Positions 16,746 through 25,388 of a stretch of DNA of 64,000 nucleotides are shown in pieces. The stretch's first letter is position 1. The number at the start of each line of letters is the position of its first letter. A program made the translations under genes and the position numbers. Under the pieces are notes generated by a model. That model was given only the letters and a program-made list of their open reading frames with translations, made no database searches and was not told where the DNA came from. This DNA comes from Parageobacillus caldoxylosilyticus NBRC 107762 (GTDB lineage Bacteria > Bacillota > Bacilli > Bacillales > Anoxybacillaceae): positions 1 to 64,000 of the forward strand of contig NZ_BAWO01000010.1 in the NCBI RefSeq assembly GCF_000632715.1, given 5' to 3'.

Positions 16746-18758
16746 ATGACTGTACGGGACGCAAAGAAAAAACATCGCGGCATCACCTCAGAAGATTTGT
16801 TTCGCATCCGCTTTGTGAGAGACCCACAATTCTCCCCAGATGGCGAGAAAGTCATCTTTGTGCAAAAAACGATTGATGACGAACGGGAATATCGCTCCCA
16901 CCTTTTTCTCCTGGCATTAGCGGATGGCAAAGTGAGACAATGGACGTTTGGAAAAGTAAAAGACTCTTTTCCGCGTTGGTCCCCAAATGGAAAAATAATC
17001 GCGTTTCTTTCCAACCGCTCCGGCAAAACACAAATTTGGATTCTTCCGACAGACGGCGGGGAAGCGCGCCAGTTAACCGCATTAAAAAACGGAGTGCGCC
17101 ACTACTGCTGGTCGCCGGATGGGCGGTTTCTCGTAGCACTCATTTCGCTTGGCAAGGAAGAAACGCTGGAAGAGCGCGAGGAGCAAAACAAAAAAGAGAA
17201 AGAAAAACGCGAGCTGACACCGCTTGTCGTAGAGCGGCTGCAATATAAATCCGATGCAGCAGGATTTCGCGATGATAAACAGGATTTGCTTGTCCGCATC
17301 GATGTAGAAGCAGGCAAGATTCAAGCTCTGACAGACGGCGATGACGAAATCAGTTCATTCGCCATCTCTCCTGACGGCAAAACAGTCGCATTTGTCGCCA
17401 ATCGGAGCGATGAGCCTGATTTTACGTTTGCGCGCGATATATTTCTTCTTGACATCGACAGCGGAAAAACGACAAAAATCACAGATGGAAACGGGTTTTT
17501 CACTTCGCTGTCCTGGTCTCCGGACGGAAAAGCGCTCGCGGCGATTGGACATGAACTCGAATATTTAGGCGCTACGCTAAATCGAGTGTGGATTTTCGAT
17601 CTCGCTGGTGGAAAAAAACGGTCGCTTACCGCCAATTGGGATGTCCATGTCGGTGATGCGATGGTAGGTGACATGCATTCCGACGCGCCAGGTCCTGGAC
17701 TCATTTGGGATAAAGAAGGAAACGGTATGTATTTTCTTGCTTCCGAACGAGGGCGCGTTAACCTTTATCATGTAGCGTTGGACGGAACCATTACACCATC
17801 TGTAGTCGGCGATTTCCATCTGTATGGATTAACGATTCACCCGCATCAACATATAGCGATTGCGGCAATTAGCGATCCAACACATATTGGTGACTTACAT
17901 ACCATTTCTCTTCATGATGGGAAACGAAACAAGCTGACAAATGTGAATAAGGAGTTGGAAGAAGAGATTATCCTTTCCAAACCGGAGACATTCACCTATC
18001 CATCCCGTGATGGCTGGACCATTCAGGGCTGGCTGATGAAGCCCCCTCATCTCGAACAAGGGCAAAAAGTGCCGCTCATCGTCGAAATTCACGGCGGTCC
18101 GCACGCAATGTACGGTTTTACTTTTTTCCATGAAATGCAGGTGCTTGCGGACAAAGGATATGCGGTGCTGTTTACGAATCCGCGCGGCAGCCATGGCTAT
18201 GGGCAAACGTTTGTCAACGCGGTGCGCGGCGATTACGGCGGGATGGACTATGCAGACATTATGAGCGGCGTCGATTATGTGCTTGAGCATTTTGATTTTA
18301 TCGATGAAACGCGCCTTGGCGTCACTGGCGGAAGCTACGGAGGATTTATGACCAACTGGATCGTCGGACATACGGACCGCTTTAAAGCAGCGGTAACGCA
18401 GCGCTCGATTTCAAACTGGCTCAGCTTCTATGGTGTGAGCGACATCGGTTATTTCTTCACAGAATGGGAAGTCGGCTGCAATGTGTGGGACGATCCGGAA
18501 CGGCTTTGGCATCATTCTCCGCTGAAATATGTAAAGAACATTCAAACTCCGTTATTGATTCTCCATAGCGAAAAAGATTACCGCTGCCCGATCGAACAAG
18601 CCGAGCAGCTGTTTATCGCGCTGAAACATTTAAAGCGGGAAACGAAGCTCGTCCGCTTCCCGGAAGCAAACCATGATCTTTCCCGCAGCGGCCCTCCGGC
18701 GCTTCGCCTTGAGCGGCTCAATCATATTGTCGGGTGGTTTGAACAACATTTGACATAA
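16746..18758 (+). CDS. S9 family serine peptidase (acylaminoacyl-peptidase-like)
   Basis: A 670-residue prolyl-oligopeptidase-family enzyme. Residues about 20-400 form a WD/PD40-type beta-propeller (repeated SPDG motifs: FSPDGEKV, WSPDGRFL, ISPDGKTV). The C-terminal alpha/beta-hydrolase carries the triad: Ser in GGSYGGFMTNW, Asp in HSEKDYRCP and His in ANHDLSR. There is no signal peptide, so it is probably cytoplasmic, trimming acylated or short peptides. ATG 16746 follows AAAGGAAGTG. It resembles B. subtilis YuxL in architecture. Monocistronic. Confidence 0.88.
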   Translation: MTVRDAKKKHRGITSEDLFRIRFVRDPQFSPDGEKVIFVQKTIDDEREYRSHLFLLALADGKVRQWTFGKVKDSFPRWSPNGKIIAFLSNRSGKTQIWILPTDGGEARQLTALKNGVRHYCWSPDGRFLVALISLGKEETLEEREEQNKKEKEKRELTPLVVERLQYKSDAAGFRDDKQDLLVRIDVEAGKIQALTDGDDEISSFAISPDGKTVAFVANRSDEPDFTFARDIFLLDIDSGKTTKITDGNGFFTSLSWSPDGKALAAIGHELEYLGATLNRVWIFDLAGGKKRSLTANWDVHVGDAMVGDMHSDAPGPGLIWDKEGNGMYFLASERGRVNLYHVALDGTITPSVVGDFHLYGLTIHPHQHIAIAAISDPTHIGDLHTISLHDGKRNKLTNVNKELEEEIILSKPETFTYPSRDGWTIQGWLMKPPHLEQGQKVPLIVEIHGGPHAMYGFTFFHEMQVLADKGYAVLFTNPRGSHGYGQTFVNAVRGDYGGMDYADIMSGVDYVLEHFDFIDETRLGVTGGSYGGFMTNWIVGHTDRFKAAVTQRSISNWLSFYGVSDIGYFFTEWEVGCNVWDDPERLWHHSPLKYVKNIQTPLLILHSEKDYRCPIEQAEQLFIALKHLKRETKLVRFPEANHDLSRSGPPALRLERLNHIVGWFEQHLT

Positions 18759-18760
18759 AA

Positions 18761-18788
18761 CAAGAGTCCCGTAACTGGGACTCTTTAT
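18761..18788 (+). terminator. Terminator after the S9 peptidase gene
   Basis: AGAGTCCC and GGGACTCT arms with a five- to six-base loop; short T-run. It also serves the facing pduL relic. Confidence 0.75.
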
Positions 18789-18800
18789 GGCGATGAATAT

Positions 18801-19010
18801 TTATGGAATTAACTCGACATAATCCCCTGTCTTCAGCCCTGCCGCATTCGCTTCATCTGTATCAATATGCATATCGAGCGCGAAGTTTCCACTGACGCGG
18901 ACGATGACTTCATCAAAAATTAAGGCTCGCTCCCCTTGTGTTTTTACTTTTACGACTTGTTTATCTTTTACTCCGATTTTTGAAAATAAGTGGCTGCTTA
19001 TGGCAGCCAC
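18801..19010 (-). pseudogene. 3' fragment of pduL (phosphotransacylase)
   Basis: The 69-residue frame matches only the last third of PduL-type phosphate propanoyltransferases: GVKDKQVVKVKTQGERALIF and LDMHIDTDEANAAGLKTGD are family hallmarks. The upstream metal-binding HIH region and N-terminal barrel are missing. The frame runs straight into the terminator hairpin of the upstream marR gene, so its GTG start is accidental. A full-length protein is close to 200 residues. A deletion between marR and pduL explains it; activity is very unlikely. Confidence 0.75.
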
Positions 19011-19013
19011 TTA
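18983..19013 (-). terminator. Terminator of the marR gene
   Basis: An 11-bp perfect stem TAAGTGGCTGC / GCAGCCACTTA followed on the minus strand by TTTTC. It overlaps the 5' end of the pduL relic. Confidence 0.75.
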
Positions 19014-19030
19014 TGTTAAACAATCGCAAA

Positions 19031-19480
19031 TTATTCCCTTTTTGCTCCGTATCCCAACTTTTTCAATAACGAAATCGCCTGTTCCTTTTCTTCCGTAGTT
19101 AAGCCGGAAACGGTTTCGTGAATCGTCTGCGCATGCTCCGGAAAAACCTTTTCGATAAACGCTCTTCCCTTTTCCGTGATCGAAGCATACGTGACGCGAC
19201 GGTCTCTCTCGCATGCTCTTCGTACAATCAACCCTTTGCTTTCGAGCTTATCGACCACATAGGTAATGCTTCCGCTCGCGAGCAAAATTTTCTCCCCGAT
19301 TTGCTGCAGCGGCTGATCCCCTTTATGGTAAAGCAGCTCTAATACGGCAAACTCGGTTGGATTGACGCCGAACGATTGAATCGATTTATTCACTTGGTCA
19401 TTAACAGACCGATAGGCTCTTGATAAAACGATAAACAATTTTAATGATTGTTTAATGTCCTTCTCCTTCGCCATTTGCAA
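19031..19480 (-). CDS. MarR-family transcriptional regulator (MhqR-like)
   Basis: A 149-residue winged-helix repressor. The motif region FAVLELLYHKGDQPLQQIGE, the recognition helix LLASGSITYVVDKLESKGL and the wing ERDRRVTYASITEKG are typical of MarR. The sequence recalls Bacillus MhqR, which controls quinone and electrophile detoxification, but that is by eye. The start is TTG 19480 (5 bases after AAAGGG) or ATG 19474. A TATAAT at 19561-19556 is a likely -10. No target genes lie next to it; its former neighbour pduL is only a fragment. Confidence 0.8.
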   Translation of the reverse strand: MQMAKEKDIKQSLKLFIVLSRAYRSVNDQVNKSIQSFGVNPTEFAVLELLYHKGDQPLQQIGEKILLASGSITYVVDKLESKGLIVRRACERDRRVTYASITEKGRAFIEKVFPEHAQTIHETVSGLTTEEKEQAISLLKKLGYGAKRE

Positions 19481-19747
19481 TCAAACCCTTTTGTCGCTAA
19501 ATATTTATAAAGGCATGTCCCGTTGCTTTCCGCAAAACACCGTTTTCTTACTTGCATTATACTTTAACTATTTGATACGGCGCAAATGTTTTTTAAAGCA
19601 ACATGGGCGGCATCATACTCGTAACTTGGTGACTTTTGTTTATTATATTAATGTATGAATATGTTCTGTTTATGGTTTGGGCGGTTATCACATTCGAGCG
19701 GAAAACGCATATGGTAAAAATACAGGAGGCACGGAAAGGGGGATTCG

Positions 19748-20479
19748 ATGAAACAAGTATTAATCGGCAGTATATTGTCGGCGTTATCGACTGGGCTGGG
19801 AGCGGTGCCGATTTTATTTTTGGCGAAATCGATTACCCACCGCTGGCGCGATATATTGCTGGCGTTTTCGGCAGGCATTATGACAGCGGCTTCGATGATG
19901 AGTTTAATCCCCGGAGCATTGCAGGCGGGAGGCTTTGCCGCCTTAACGGTTGGACTTTTTCTTGGCGTTCTTATTTTAACGGTTTTAGAAATGACCGTGC
20001 CGCATATCGATTTAGAGCATACGCAAAAAGAAATCCAGTTTGATGAAAAGGCGTTGCTGATTATCGCGGCGATTACGCTACATAACCTTCCCGAAGGATT
20101 GTCGGTCGGGGTCAGCTACGCCTCCAATGCAGCGGAGACTGGTAATTTAATTGCGCTGGCGATTGGCTTGCAAAACGCGCCAGAAGGATTTTTAGTCGCT
20201 CTTTTTTTGATTAACCAGCAAATCGGAAAATGGAAAGCGTTTATTATCGCCACGTTAACCGGTGCAGTGGAAATTGTCACTTCTTTGCTCGGCTTTTATT
20301 TAACCTCCATCTTTCGCGGGCTGGTTCCGTATGGCCTTGCCTTTGCCGCGGGAGCGATGCTGTTTATTATTTATAAAGAATTGATTCCGGAAAGCCACGG
20401 GGACGGACATGAGCGGACATCCACCTATTCGTTTATCATCGGCATATTATTTATGATTTTTTTAGTCGAATCGTTTTAG
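19748..20479 (+). CDS. ZIP family metal transporter
   Basis: A 243-residue membrane protein of the ZIP (ZupT-like) family, with about eight membrane helices. The metal site motif HNLPEGLSVG in helix 4 and the matching QNAPEGF in helix 5 are present. ZIP proteins import Zn or other divalent metals. It starts at ATG 19748 after AGGAGGCACGGAAAGGGGG. It is transcribed divergently from the MarR gene; no Zur or MntR box was recognised. Confidence 0.87.
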   Translation: MKQVLIGSILSALSTGLGAVPILFLAKSITHRWRDILLAFSAGIMTAASMMSLIPGALQAGGFAALTVGLFLGVLILTVLEMTVPHIDLEHTQKEIQFDEKALLIIAAITLHNLPEGLSVGVSYASNAAETGNLIALAIGLQNAPEGFLVALFLINQQIGKWKAFIIATLTGAVEIVTSLLGFYLTSIFRGLVPYGLAFAAGAMLFIIYKELIPESHGDGHERTSTYSFIIGILFMIFLVESF

Positions 20480-20676
20480 TCAACTACCCCGCCACTTAAA
20501 GCCTAGAGGCTTTTGAAGAGGGGGCTTGTAACTACCCAGAAGTGCAATGCTTTACTCAAAAGAAAGGAGGAAGGCGCATTCCTCCCCCACTTACTCATTT
20601 CATTCATTAAAGTGGGGTCTCCTGCGCTAAAACGATGAAACAACCCCCCTGTCTAAAGAAGACAGGGGGGTATCGC
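20480..20676. mobile_element. IS200/IS605-like miniature element (MITE/PATE), degenerate
   Basis: Between the ZIP gene and mtnD lies about 197 bp of stacked palindromes with no gene: a GCCTAGAGGC imperfect hairpin, AAGGAGGAAGGCGCATTCCTCC, CCACTT...AAGTGG arms and a final 11-bp hairpin. This resembles left-end and right-end sequences of the TnpB-type elements common in Geobacillus, joined without a transposase gene. Target-site boundaries are not clear. Confidence 0.45.
20644..20670 (-). terminator. Hairpin downstream of mtnD
   Basis: CCCCCCTGTCT and AGACAGGGGGG form an 11-bp stem with loop AAAGA. On the minus strand it is followed by TTGTTTC, a weak T-run. It probably terminates the mtnWXBD operon even if it came from the mobile element. 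Confidence 0.55.
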
Positions 20677-20678
20677 CA

Positions 20679-21221
20679 TTACTGGCCTACCTCTTCTTTT
20701 TCTTCATACGGATGGGCGACCCAGCCGGACGGATCGATAAACAGGCGGACGGCGACGACTTGGCGGTCGTCCATTAAGGTGAAATAATGCGGGTTTCCTT
20801 CCGGCACGGAAATGACATCACCCGCTTCAAGTTCGACATCAAAATAACCCGTTTCACTGTCCCCTTTGATGATAAAAATGCCATGGCCAGCAGTAATAGC
20901 GCGCACTTCGTCTTCCGTATGAATGTGCACTTGTTCAAACTTTTTCAACAGTTCATCCAAATTCGGCGTCGCATCCGATAAGGTGACGATATCCCACGTT
21001 TTGTAGCCTCTTCTCGCCGCCAAATCTTCAATTTCTTCTTTAAACGTCGCCAAAATTTCCTCTTTTTCTTCGTCGGTCAATACATATTTGTCGCGCAAAT
21101 GTTCCGGCAGTTTGTTAATGTCCCAATGCTCATACAACACGCCTTGTTTATTTAAAAAGCTGCGGACATTTTCATCCCCTTCAATCACTTCTCCCGTTTT
21201 TTTCACTTTGATTACTGCCAT
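20679..21221 (-). CDS. mtnD: Acireductone dioxygenase
   Basis: A 180-residue cupin enzyme of methionine salvage. With Fe it splits acireductone and O2 to 4-methylthio-2-oxobutanoate (KMTB) and formate. The metal ligands are visible in HIHTEDEVR and NPHYF, embedded in a cupin fold (AGDVISVPEGN). ATG 21221 follows GAGGGGGAA; the frame to 21242 has no ribosome site. It is the last gene of mtnW-mtnX-mtnB-mtnD. Confidence 0.95.
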   Translation of the reverse strand: MAVIKVKKTGEVIEGDENVRSFLNKQGVLYEHWDINKLPEHLRDKYVLTDEEKEEILATFKEEIEDLAARRGYKTWDIVTLSDATPNLDELLKKFEQVHIHTEDEVRAITAGHGIFIIKGDSETGYFDVELEAGDVISVPEGNPHYFTLMDDRQVVAVRLFIDPSGWVAHPYEEKEEVGQ

Positions 21222-21251
21222 TGGAATTTCCCCCTCTATCAATTTTATGAT

Positions 21252-21887
21252 TTAATCAACCGGCAGCACAGCGGTCTGCTTCAGCAGCAGCCACTTGACG
21301 TGCCAGCTGAACAAAAACTCCCACGCTTCTAAAAACTTCTTTGCCTCAAACGCATCCCGCCCCCAGACGGTAATGCCGTGATTGCGGATCAACACCGCGC
21401 CGGCATCCCCGTTGACATGCTTGGCGAATTCCTTAGCCAGCGTCGGAATGTGTGCGTAATTTGGAATAATCGGGATGCGGATCATCGCATCTTCTTCCCA
21501 CAGCCCGAACGCTTTAATGATTTCTTGGCCGGAAAATGCGGCTTCCCCTTTATTTCCGTACAGCTCGGAAATAATATTATTGTCAACTGTATGGACGTGG
21601 AGGATGCAGCCGGCATTGGTCCGATTATAAATTTCCACATGCAGCAGCGTTTCTGCGGACGGCTTTAAATTTGTATTCTCGACCGGCTTTCCAAATGCGT
21701 CAACAAGCAAAAAATCTTCGTCGGTCTGCTTGCGCTTGTCTTTGCCGCTTGCGGTGACGAGGAAAGTAAGCGGCTCATCCGTCACCTTGATGGACAAGTT
21801 GCCGCTTGTGGCGAAAAACCAATCGCGCTCTGCCAGCTCTGCCTTGACTTCGGCCAGCTCCCTCCATTTTTTTACAACGATGCTCAT
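21252..21887 (-). CDS. mtnB: Methylthioribulose-1-phosphate dehydratase
   Basis: A 211-residue class II aldolase-fold enzyme that dehydrates methylthioribulose-1-P to the diketo compound used by MtnW. The substrate/zinc region [11 protein letters not shown] and the Zn ligands HVHTVDN and a later histidine in RNHGITVWG are present. The start at 21887 has GGAGGT upstream and overlaps the mtnX stop by 4 bases; the longer frame to 21971 would overlap mtnX deeply. Confidence 0.94.
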   Translation of the reverse strand: MSIVVKKWRELAEVKAELAERDWFFATSGNLSIKVTDEPLTFLVTASGKDKRKQTDEDFLLVDAFGKPVENTNLKPSAETLLHVEIYNRTNAGCILHVHTVDNNIISELYGNKGEAAFSGQEIIKAFGLWEEDAMIRIPIIPNYAHIPTLAKEFAKHVNGDAGAVLIRNHGITVWGRDAFEAKKFLEAWEFLFSWHVKWLLLKQTAVLPVD

Positions 21888-22543
21888 ACGTTTACCTCCA
21901 TCGTCTGCAAAAAATGAATGACATCGAAAAACGTTGTAAACGGCGTGTGCGGAAGATCGAGCTCCTGACACTTGTCTAGCAGGAAATCGCGGGCAAAGAC
22001 GTGGTCAGCCCGCTTCGCTACTTCCAAATCCGTAATCGAATCGCCGATCACGATATGAAATGCATCCGGCACCGCCAGTTTTCTCAACAAAGACGGCTTG
22101 CAGCAGCCGCAGCCGTTTTGACACTGGTCATCGCACGCATGCGGCCAGGTGATGCGGATCGTCTCGCCGCTGAAATCAGAGCCGTTGCAAAAGATGCGCT
22201 CTTTGTCGACCAGCCCTTTTAATAGCGGATAGACAAAGAAGTCGATACCGCCGCTGACGACATAAAGCGGAATATCATGCTCCTTCGTAAATGCGACAAA
22301 TTCGCGAAACCCGTCGCGAAGACGGGCGGTCTGCAAAATGAAATCCGTAATTTCTTCCTTCCGACTCGATGGGAGCAGGGAAAACATTTTCCCCACCCCT
22401 TCCTGCACGGAGATGCGCTGCGCCAATATATCGTCTTTTAACGTTTCCCACTCGGGCGGCGCAAACTGCTTCATAATCGCGATAATGTTATCATTGTCCG
22501 TAATCGTTCCGTCAAAATCGCAAAAGATCACTCGTTTAGTCAT
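21884..22543 (-). CDS. mtnX: 2-hydroxy-3-keto-5-methylthiopentenyl-1-P phosphatase
   Basis: A 219-residue HAD phosphatase that forms acireductone in methionine salvage. HAD motif I is [12 protein letters not shown], motif II is VVSGGIDFF, and motif IV is [16 protein letters not shown] cysteine-rich stretch ([12 protein letters not shown]) is typical of MtnX. ATG 22543 has AGAGGTGA upstream and overlaps the mtnW stop by 4 bases. Bacilli use separate MtnW and MtnX instead of the fused MtnC enolase-phosphatase. Confidence 0.93.
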   Translation of the reverse strand: MTKRVIFCDFDGTITDNDNIIAIMKQFAPPEWETLKDDILAQRISVQEGVGKMFSLLPSSRKEEITDFILQTARLRDGFREFVAFTKEHDIPLYVVSGGIDFFVYPLLKGLVDKERIFCNGSDFSGETIRITWPHACDDQCQNGCGCCKPSLLRKLAVPDAFHIVIGDSITDLEVAKRADHVFARDFLLDKCQELDLPHTPFTTFFDVIHFLQTMEVNV

Positions 22544-23781
22544 GATGTCACCTCTACTGCACCCCATAAGTCGATCGCTTTTTGCAGCGCCTCATTTTCG
22601 CGGGCTGCCTCGTGCAAAGATTTGCCGGCAAGCGCCGCATCGATGGCAGCTCGGAACGCTTTGCCACCGCCTGCCGCTCCGTCTGGATGGCCGTGGATGC
22701 CGCCGCCGGCGTTGACGATGCTATTGACGCCGAAATCGCGGAACAGAAGCGGCACCAGCCCTGGGTAAATGCCCGCTGACGGCACCGGAAACGCCTGTTT
22801 CAACGGCTCCTTCTCATCCGTTAATTCTTTGGCGATGCCAAGCGCCTCTTCTTTGTCGAGCGCGACGCTTCCGTACGGCGATGGGAAAAGGACAAAGTCG
22901 GCCCCGGCAAGACGAAGCAGCTTGCCAAGCAGCAAGGACGCTTTAACACCGTAAAATTCCGACGGGGTAAGCGCGCCGCTGAACGCCGGATGAGCCATAA
23001 TCGGAATGGCGATCTCTTCATCCTCGCGCAATCCTTGCAATACGTCCAATCCGTAGGTAAAGACGTTAAACAGCAATACATCGGCGCCTAGCTCCACCGC
23101 ACGCTTTGCTTTTTCTTTCAATTCGAACGTTTTGCCGGTTAAATTGACGGCATATAACGTCCGTTTCCCCGTCTGTTCGTACACTTCGTTGAGCACCGCT
23201 TTGCCTGCTGTAATCCGTTTTTCAAACGGCAGCAAATCGCTGTCAAATACAATTTCATCATCCTTGACAAGATCGACACCGCCAAGAGCCTGCTGCTTCA
23301 GCTGTTCGGTTAAATACGCTAAATCGCGGCCGATAATGCCTTTAAAAATGCTCATGAGAAGCGGACGGTCATATACATTGACTTTTCGGCGAATCCCGTC
23401 GATGCCAAAGCGCGGTCCCGGAAATTGTTTTTTCCAAGCGTCAGGAAGCGTTACATCTAGCAATTTTACTTCACCGTCTAAAGACAGCTTGCCGAACACC
23501 GTTGCCAAAAGCGCCGGAATGTCAGCGCTGAAATTGACTGTCGGATAAGCGATTTGCACGATCGCGCGCTTCAGCCGTTTGCCAAAATACTGATTTGCCC
23601 GTTCGCTTTCTTCCAGCTCTTGTATATGGACGACTTCCCCTTTATGTTTGCGCAGCTGCTCTTGTTCCAGCAGAGGCAGGTCGGTCCATGTTCCGACCGT
23701 TAAGCCAAGAGCGATTCCTTCTGCTTTTTTCTTTATGTCTTTCTCGTCATGAATAACATAGGTGGCAATGAGTTGGCTCAT
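22540..23781 (-). CDS. mtnW: 2,3-diketo-5-methylthiopentyl-1-P enolase (RuBisCO-like)
   Basis: A 413-residue RuBisCO-like protein that enolises diketomethylthiopentyl phosphate. The RuBisCO large-subunit fold is evident ([32 protein letters not shown] with the loop lysine and Asp-Asp-Glu). It starts at ATG 23781, 6 bases after AGAGGG; the ATG at 23787 is directly against the ribosome site. It is the first gene of mtnWXBD, behind a SAM riboswitch. Confidence 0.94.
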   Translation of the reverse strand: MSQLIATYVIHDEKDIKKKAEGIALGLTVGTWTDLPLLEQEQLRKHKGEVVHIQELEESERANQYFGKRLKRAIVQIAYPTVNFSADIPALLATVFGKLSLDGEVKLLDVTLPDAWKKQFPGPRFGIDGIRRKVNVYDRPLLMSIFKGIIGRDLAYLTEQLKQQALGGVDLVKDDEIVFDSDLLPFEKRITAGKAVLNEVYEQTGKRTLYAVNLTGKTFELKEKAKRAVELGADVLLFNVFTYGLDVLQGLREDEEIAIPIMAHPAFSGALTPSEFYGVKASLLLGKLLRLAGADFVLFPSPYGSVALDKEEALGIAKELTDEKEPLKQAFPVPSAGIYPGLVPLLFRDFGVNSIVNAGGGIHGHPDGAAGGGKAFRAAIDAALAGKSLHEAARENEALQKAIDLWGAVEVTS

Positions 23782-23802
23782 GTTCATCCCTCTTTCTCTA
23801 TC

Positions 23803-23957
23803 AAAAAAGCCTCTTCATAAGAAGAGGCATTGAAAATTGACACTCTTCTTATCTCTCAGCGTTTCCGCTGCAAGAATTAGCACCGTGCTTCGCGATCACC
23901 GCCAAGCCGGTTGCCGGGCTTCATCGGGCTTGTCCCTCCACCTACTCTTGATAAGAA
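23803..23957 (-). promoter_or_regulatory. SAM-I riboswitch (S box) of mtnWXBD
   Basis: The minus-strand leader holds the S-box core in order: CTTATCAAGAG, GGTGGAGGGA, CCGATGAAGCCCGGCAACC, CACGGTGCTAATTC and AGAGATAAG, then the terminator stem GCCTCTTC / GAAGAGGC with a T-run (23808-23803). When SAM is high, transcription should end before mtnW. The aptamer is about 115 nt. Confidence 0.95.
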
Positions 23958-24071
23958 TGCTTGTAATATTGTATTCACTTTTCGAACAATTCGTGCTTAC
24001 AAATTTTATAGTAAGAATGCTTACAATATTGTATTCGCTTTTCGAACAATTCGTGCTTGCAAATTTAATTT
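23952..24071. repeat. 60-bp tandem duplication in the mtnW leader
   Basis: Copies at 23952-24011 and 24012-24071 are offset by exactly 60 bp and share AAGAATGCTT, AATATTGTATTC, CTTTTCGAACAATTCGTGCT and CAAATTT, with only a few substitutions. Each lies between the promoter and the SAM riboswitch. The right copy contains the palindrome TACAATATTGTA. Confidence 0.9.
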
Positions 24072-24073
24072 GA

Positions 24074-24102
24074 ATTATGACAGTATTTTTTGACGTTGTC
24101 AA
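24074..24102 (-). promoter_or_regulatory. SigA promoter of mtnWXBD
   Basis: TTGACA (24102-24097) and CATAAT (24079-24074), 17 bases apart on the minus strand. The -35 box overlaps the TGA stop of mtnE (24099-24101), so the promoter is embedded in the end of the upstream gene. Confidence 0.75.
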
Positions 24103-25292
24103 TCACTTTTTTCGCTTTCGAAAAGACAAAGCTTGCCAATCCGCTCCGCTGCTTCTTGCAAACGGGCTTCGCTCGTCAATAAGCCAACGCGTACATAGCC
24201 TTCCCCATGCTCGCCAAATCCGATTCCCGGCGCGACAGCCACATGCGCTTTTTCAAGCAAATAATCGGAAAAACGTTCCGACGTCCACCCATGTGGCACC
24301 GGCAGCCACGCGAAAAACGAGCCTTTTGGAGGCGCAACATCCCAGCCGATTTGCCGCAATGCCGCTATAAACGTATTGCGCCGCGATTCATACAAGGAGA
24401 CAAGCTCTTCAACGCAGCGTTGCGAGGAAAGAAGGGCGGTTGCTGCCGCTTCCTGAATCGCGCCAAACAGGCTGACGTATAAATGATCCTGAAGCAAATT
24501 AATCGCCGCAATCACGCTTTCATTGCCGACGGCAAATGCGACGCGCCAGCCCGCCATATTATACGTTTTCGAAAACGTATAAATTTCCACGCCGGTGTCT
24601 TTTGCCCCTTCTGCCTGAAGGAAGCTAACCGGTTTTTTTCCATCAAAGCCAATCGCACCGTAAGCAAAATCATGGACGACGCAAATCCCGTGCTTGGCGG
24701 CAAACGACACCGTTTCCTCGAAAAATTCCTGCGAAGCAGTCGCTCCGGTTGGATTATTTGGATAATTTAAAAACATAAGTTTAGCTTTTTCTGCAATATG
24801 GCGAGGAATGTCACTATAATCAGGCAAAAATTCGTGTTCGGCACGCAATGGCATCATCACCATTTTTGCACGCGCCAGCGCAATCCCCGACCAATAGTCA
24901 GGATACCCCGGGTCAGGAACGAGCACGATATCACCAGGATTCACGAGGCATTGCGGAATCTCGACAAGCCCCGCTTTACCGCCAAACAAAATGGCGACTT
25001 CTTTTTCGGGGTCAACGGTCACGCCGTATTCCCGTTCGTAAAACTCGGCAACCGCCTGTTTCAAAAAAGAATACCCTTGAAACGGCGAATATTTGTGATA
25101 TTTCGGGTTTGCCACCGCCTTTTGCATCGCTTCAACGATATGCGGCGGTGTCGGCTGATCCGGATTTCCTTGCCCTAAATTGATGACATCGTATCCTTCC
25201 GCGATTTTTTTGGCTACTTTCGCGACTAATGAGGCGAAAAACTGCTTTGGAAGCCCTTCTAACAGGTCGGATAACGGAAATTGTTTTGTCAT
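24099..25292 (-). CDS. mtnE: Methionine salvage aminotransferase (KMTB to methionine)
   Basis: A 397-residue class I/II PLP aminotransferase that converts 4-methylthio-2-oxobutanoate to methionine, typically with glutamine as donor. The PLP lysine is in FSKTYNMAGWR, with NYPNNPTG and VHDFAYGAI also visible. ATG 25292 has GAGAAGGTG upstream; the frame to 25355 crosses the divergent promoter region. It is transcribed away from mtnU with a 96-bp shared upstream region. Identity as mtnE rests on context as well as sequence. Confidence 0.88.
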   Translation of the reverse strand: MTKQFPLSDLLEGLPKQFFASLVAKVAKKIAEGYDVINLGQGNPDQPTPPHIVEAMQKAVANPKYHKYSPFQGYSFLKQAVAEFYEREYGVTVDPEKEVAILFGGKAGLVEIPQCLVNPGDIVLVPDPGYPDYWSGIALARAKMVMMPLRAEHEFLPDYSDIPRHIAEKAKLMFLNYPNNPTGATASQEFFEETVSFAAKHGICVVHDFAYGAIGFDGKKPVSFLQAEGAKDTGVEIYTFSKTYNMAGWRVAFAVGNESVIAAINLLQDHLYVSLFGAIQEAAATALLSSQRCVEELVSLYESRRNTFIAALRQIGWDVAPPKGSFFAWLPVPHGWTSERFSDYLLEKAHVAVAPGIGFGEHGEGYVRVGLLTSEARLQEAAERIGKLCLFESEKSD

Positions 25293-25388
25293 GCTTAACA
25301 CCTTCTCAAAAATTTCTTGAAATTCTAGTGCAACATCATATATCGTAAAAATCAAAATGTAAAGTAAATTTTTTCGAGGTGAACACGA

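Noticed and set aside
20480-20676. CRISPR array
   Set aside because: The repeated motifs are nested palindromes of different sequence, not regular repeats with spacers.
23952-24071. CRISPR or MITE origin of the 60-bp duplication
   Set aside because: Only two copies, directly adjacent, with no spacer and no terminal inverted repeats; a simple tandem duplication explains it.
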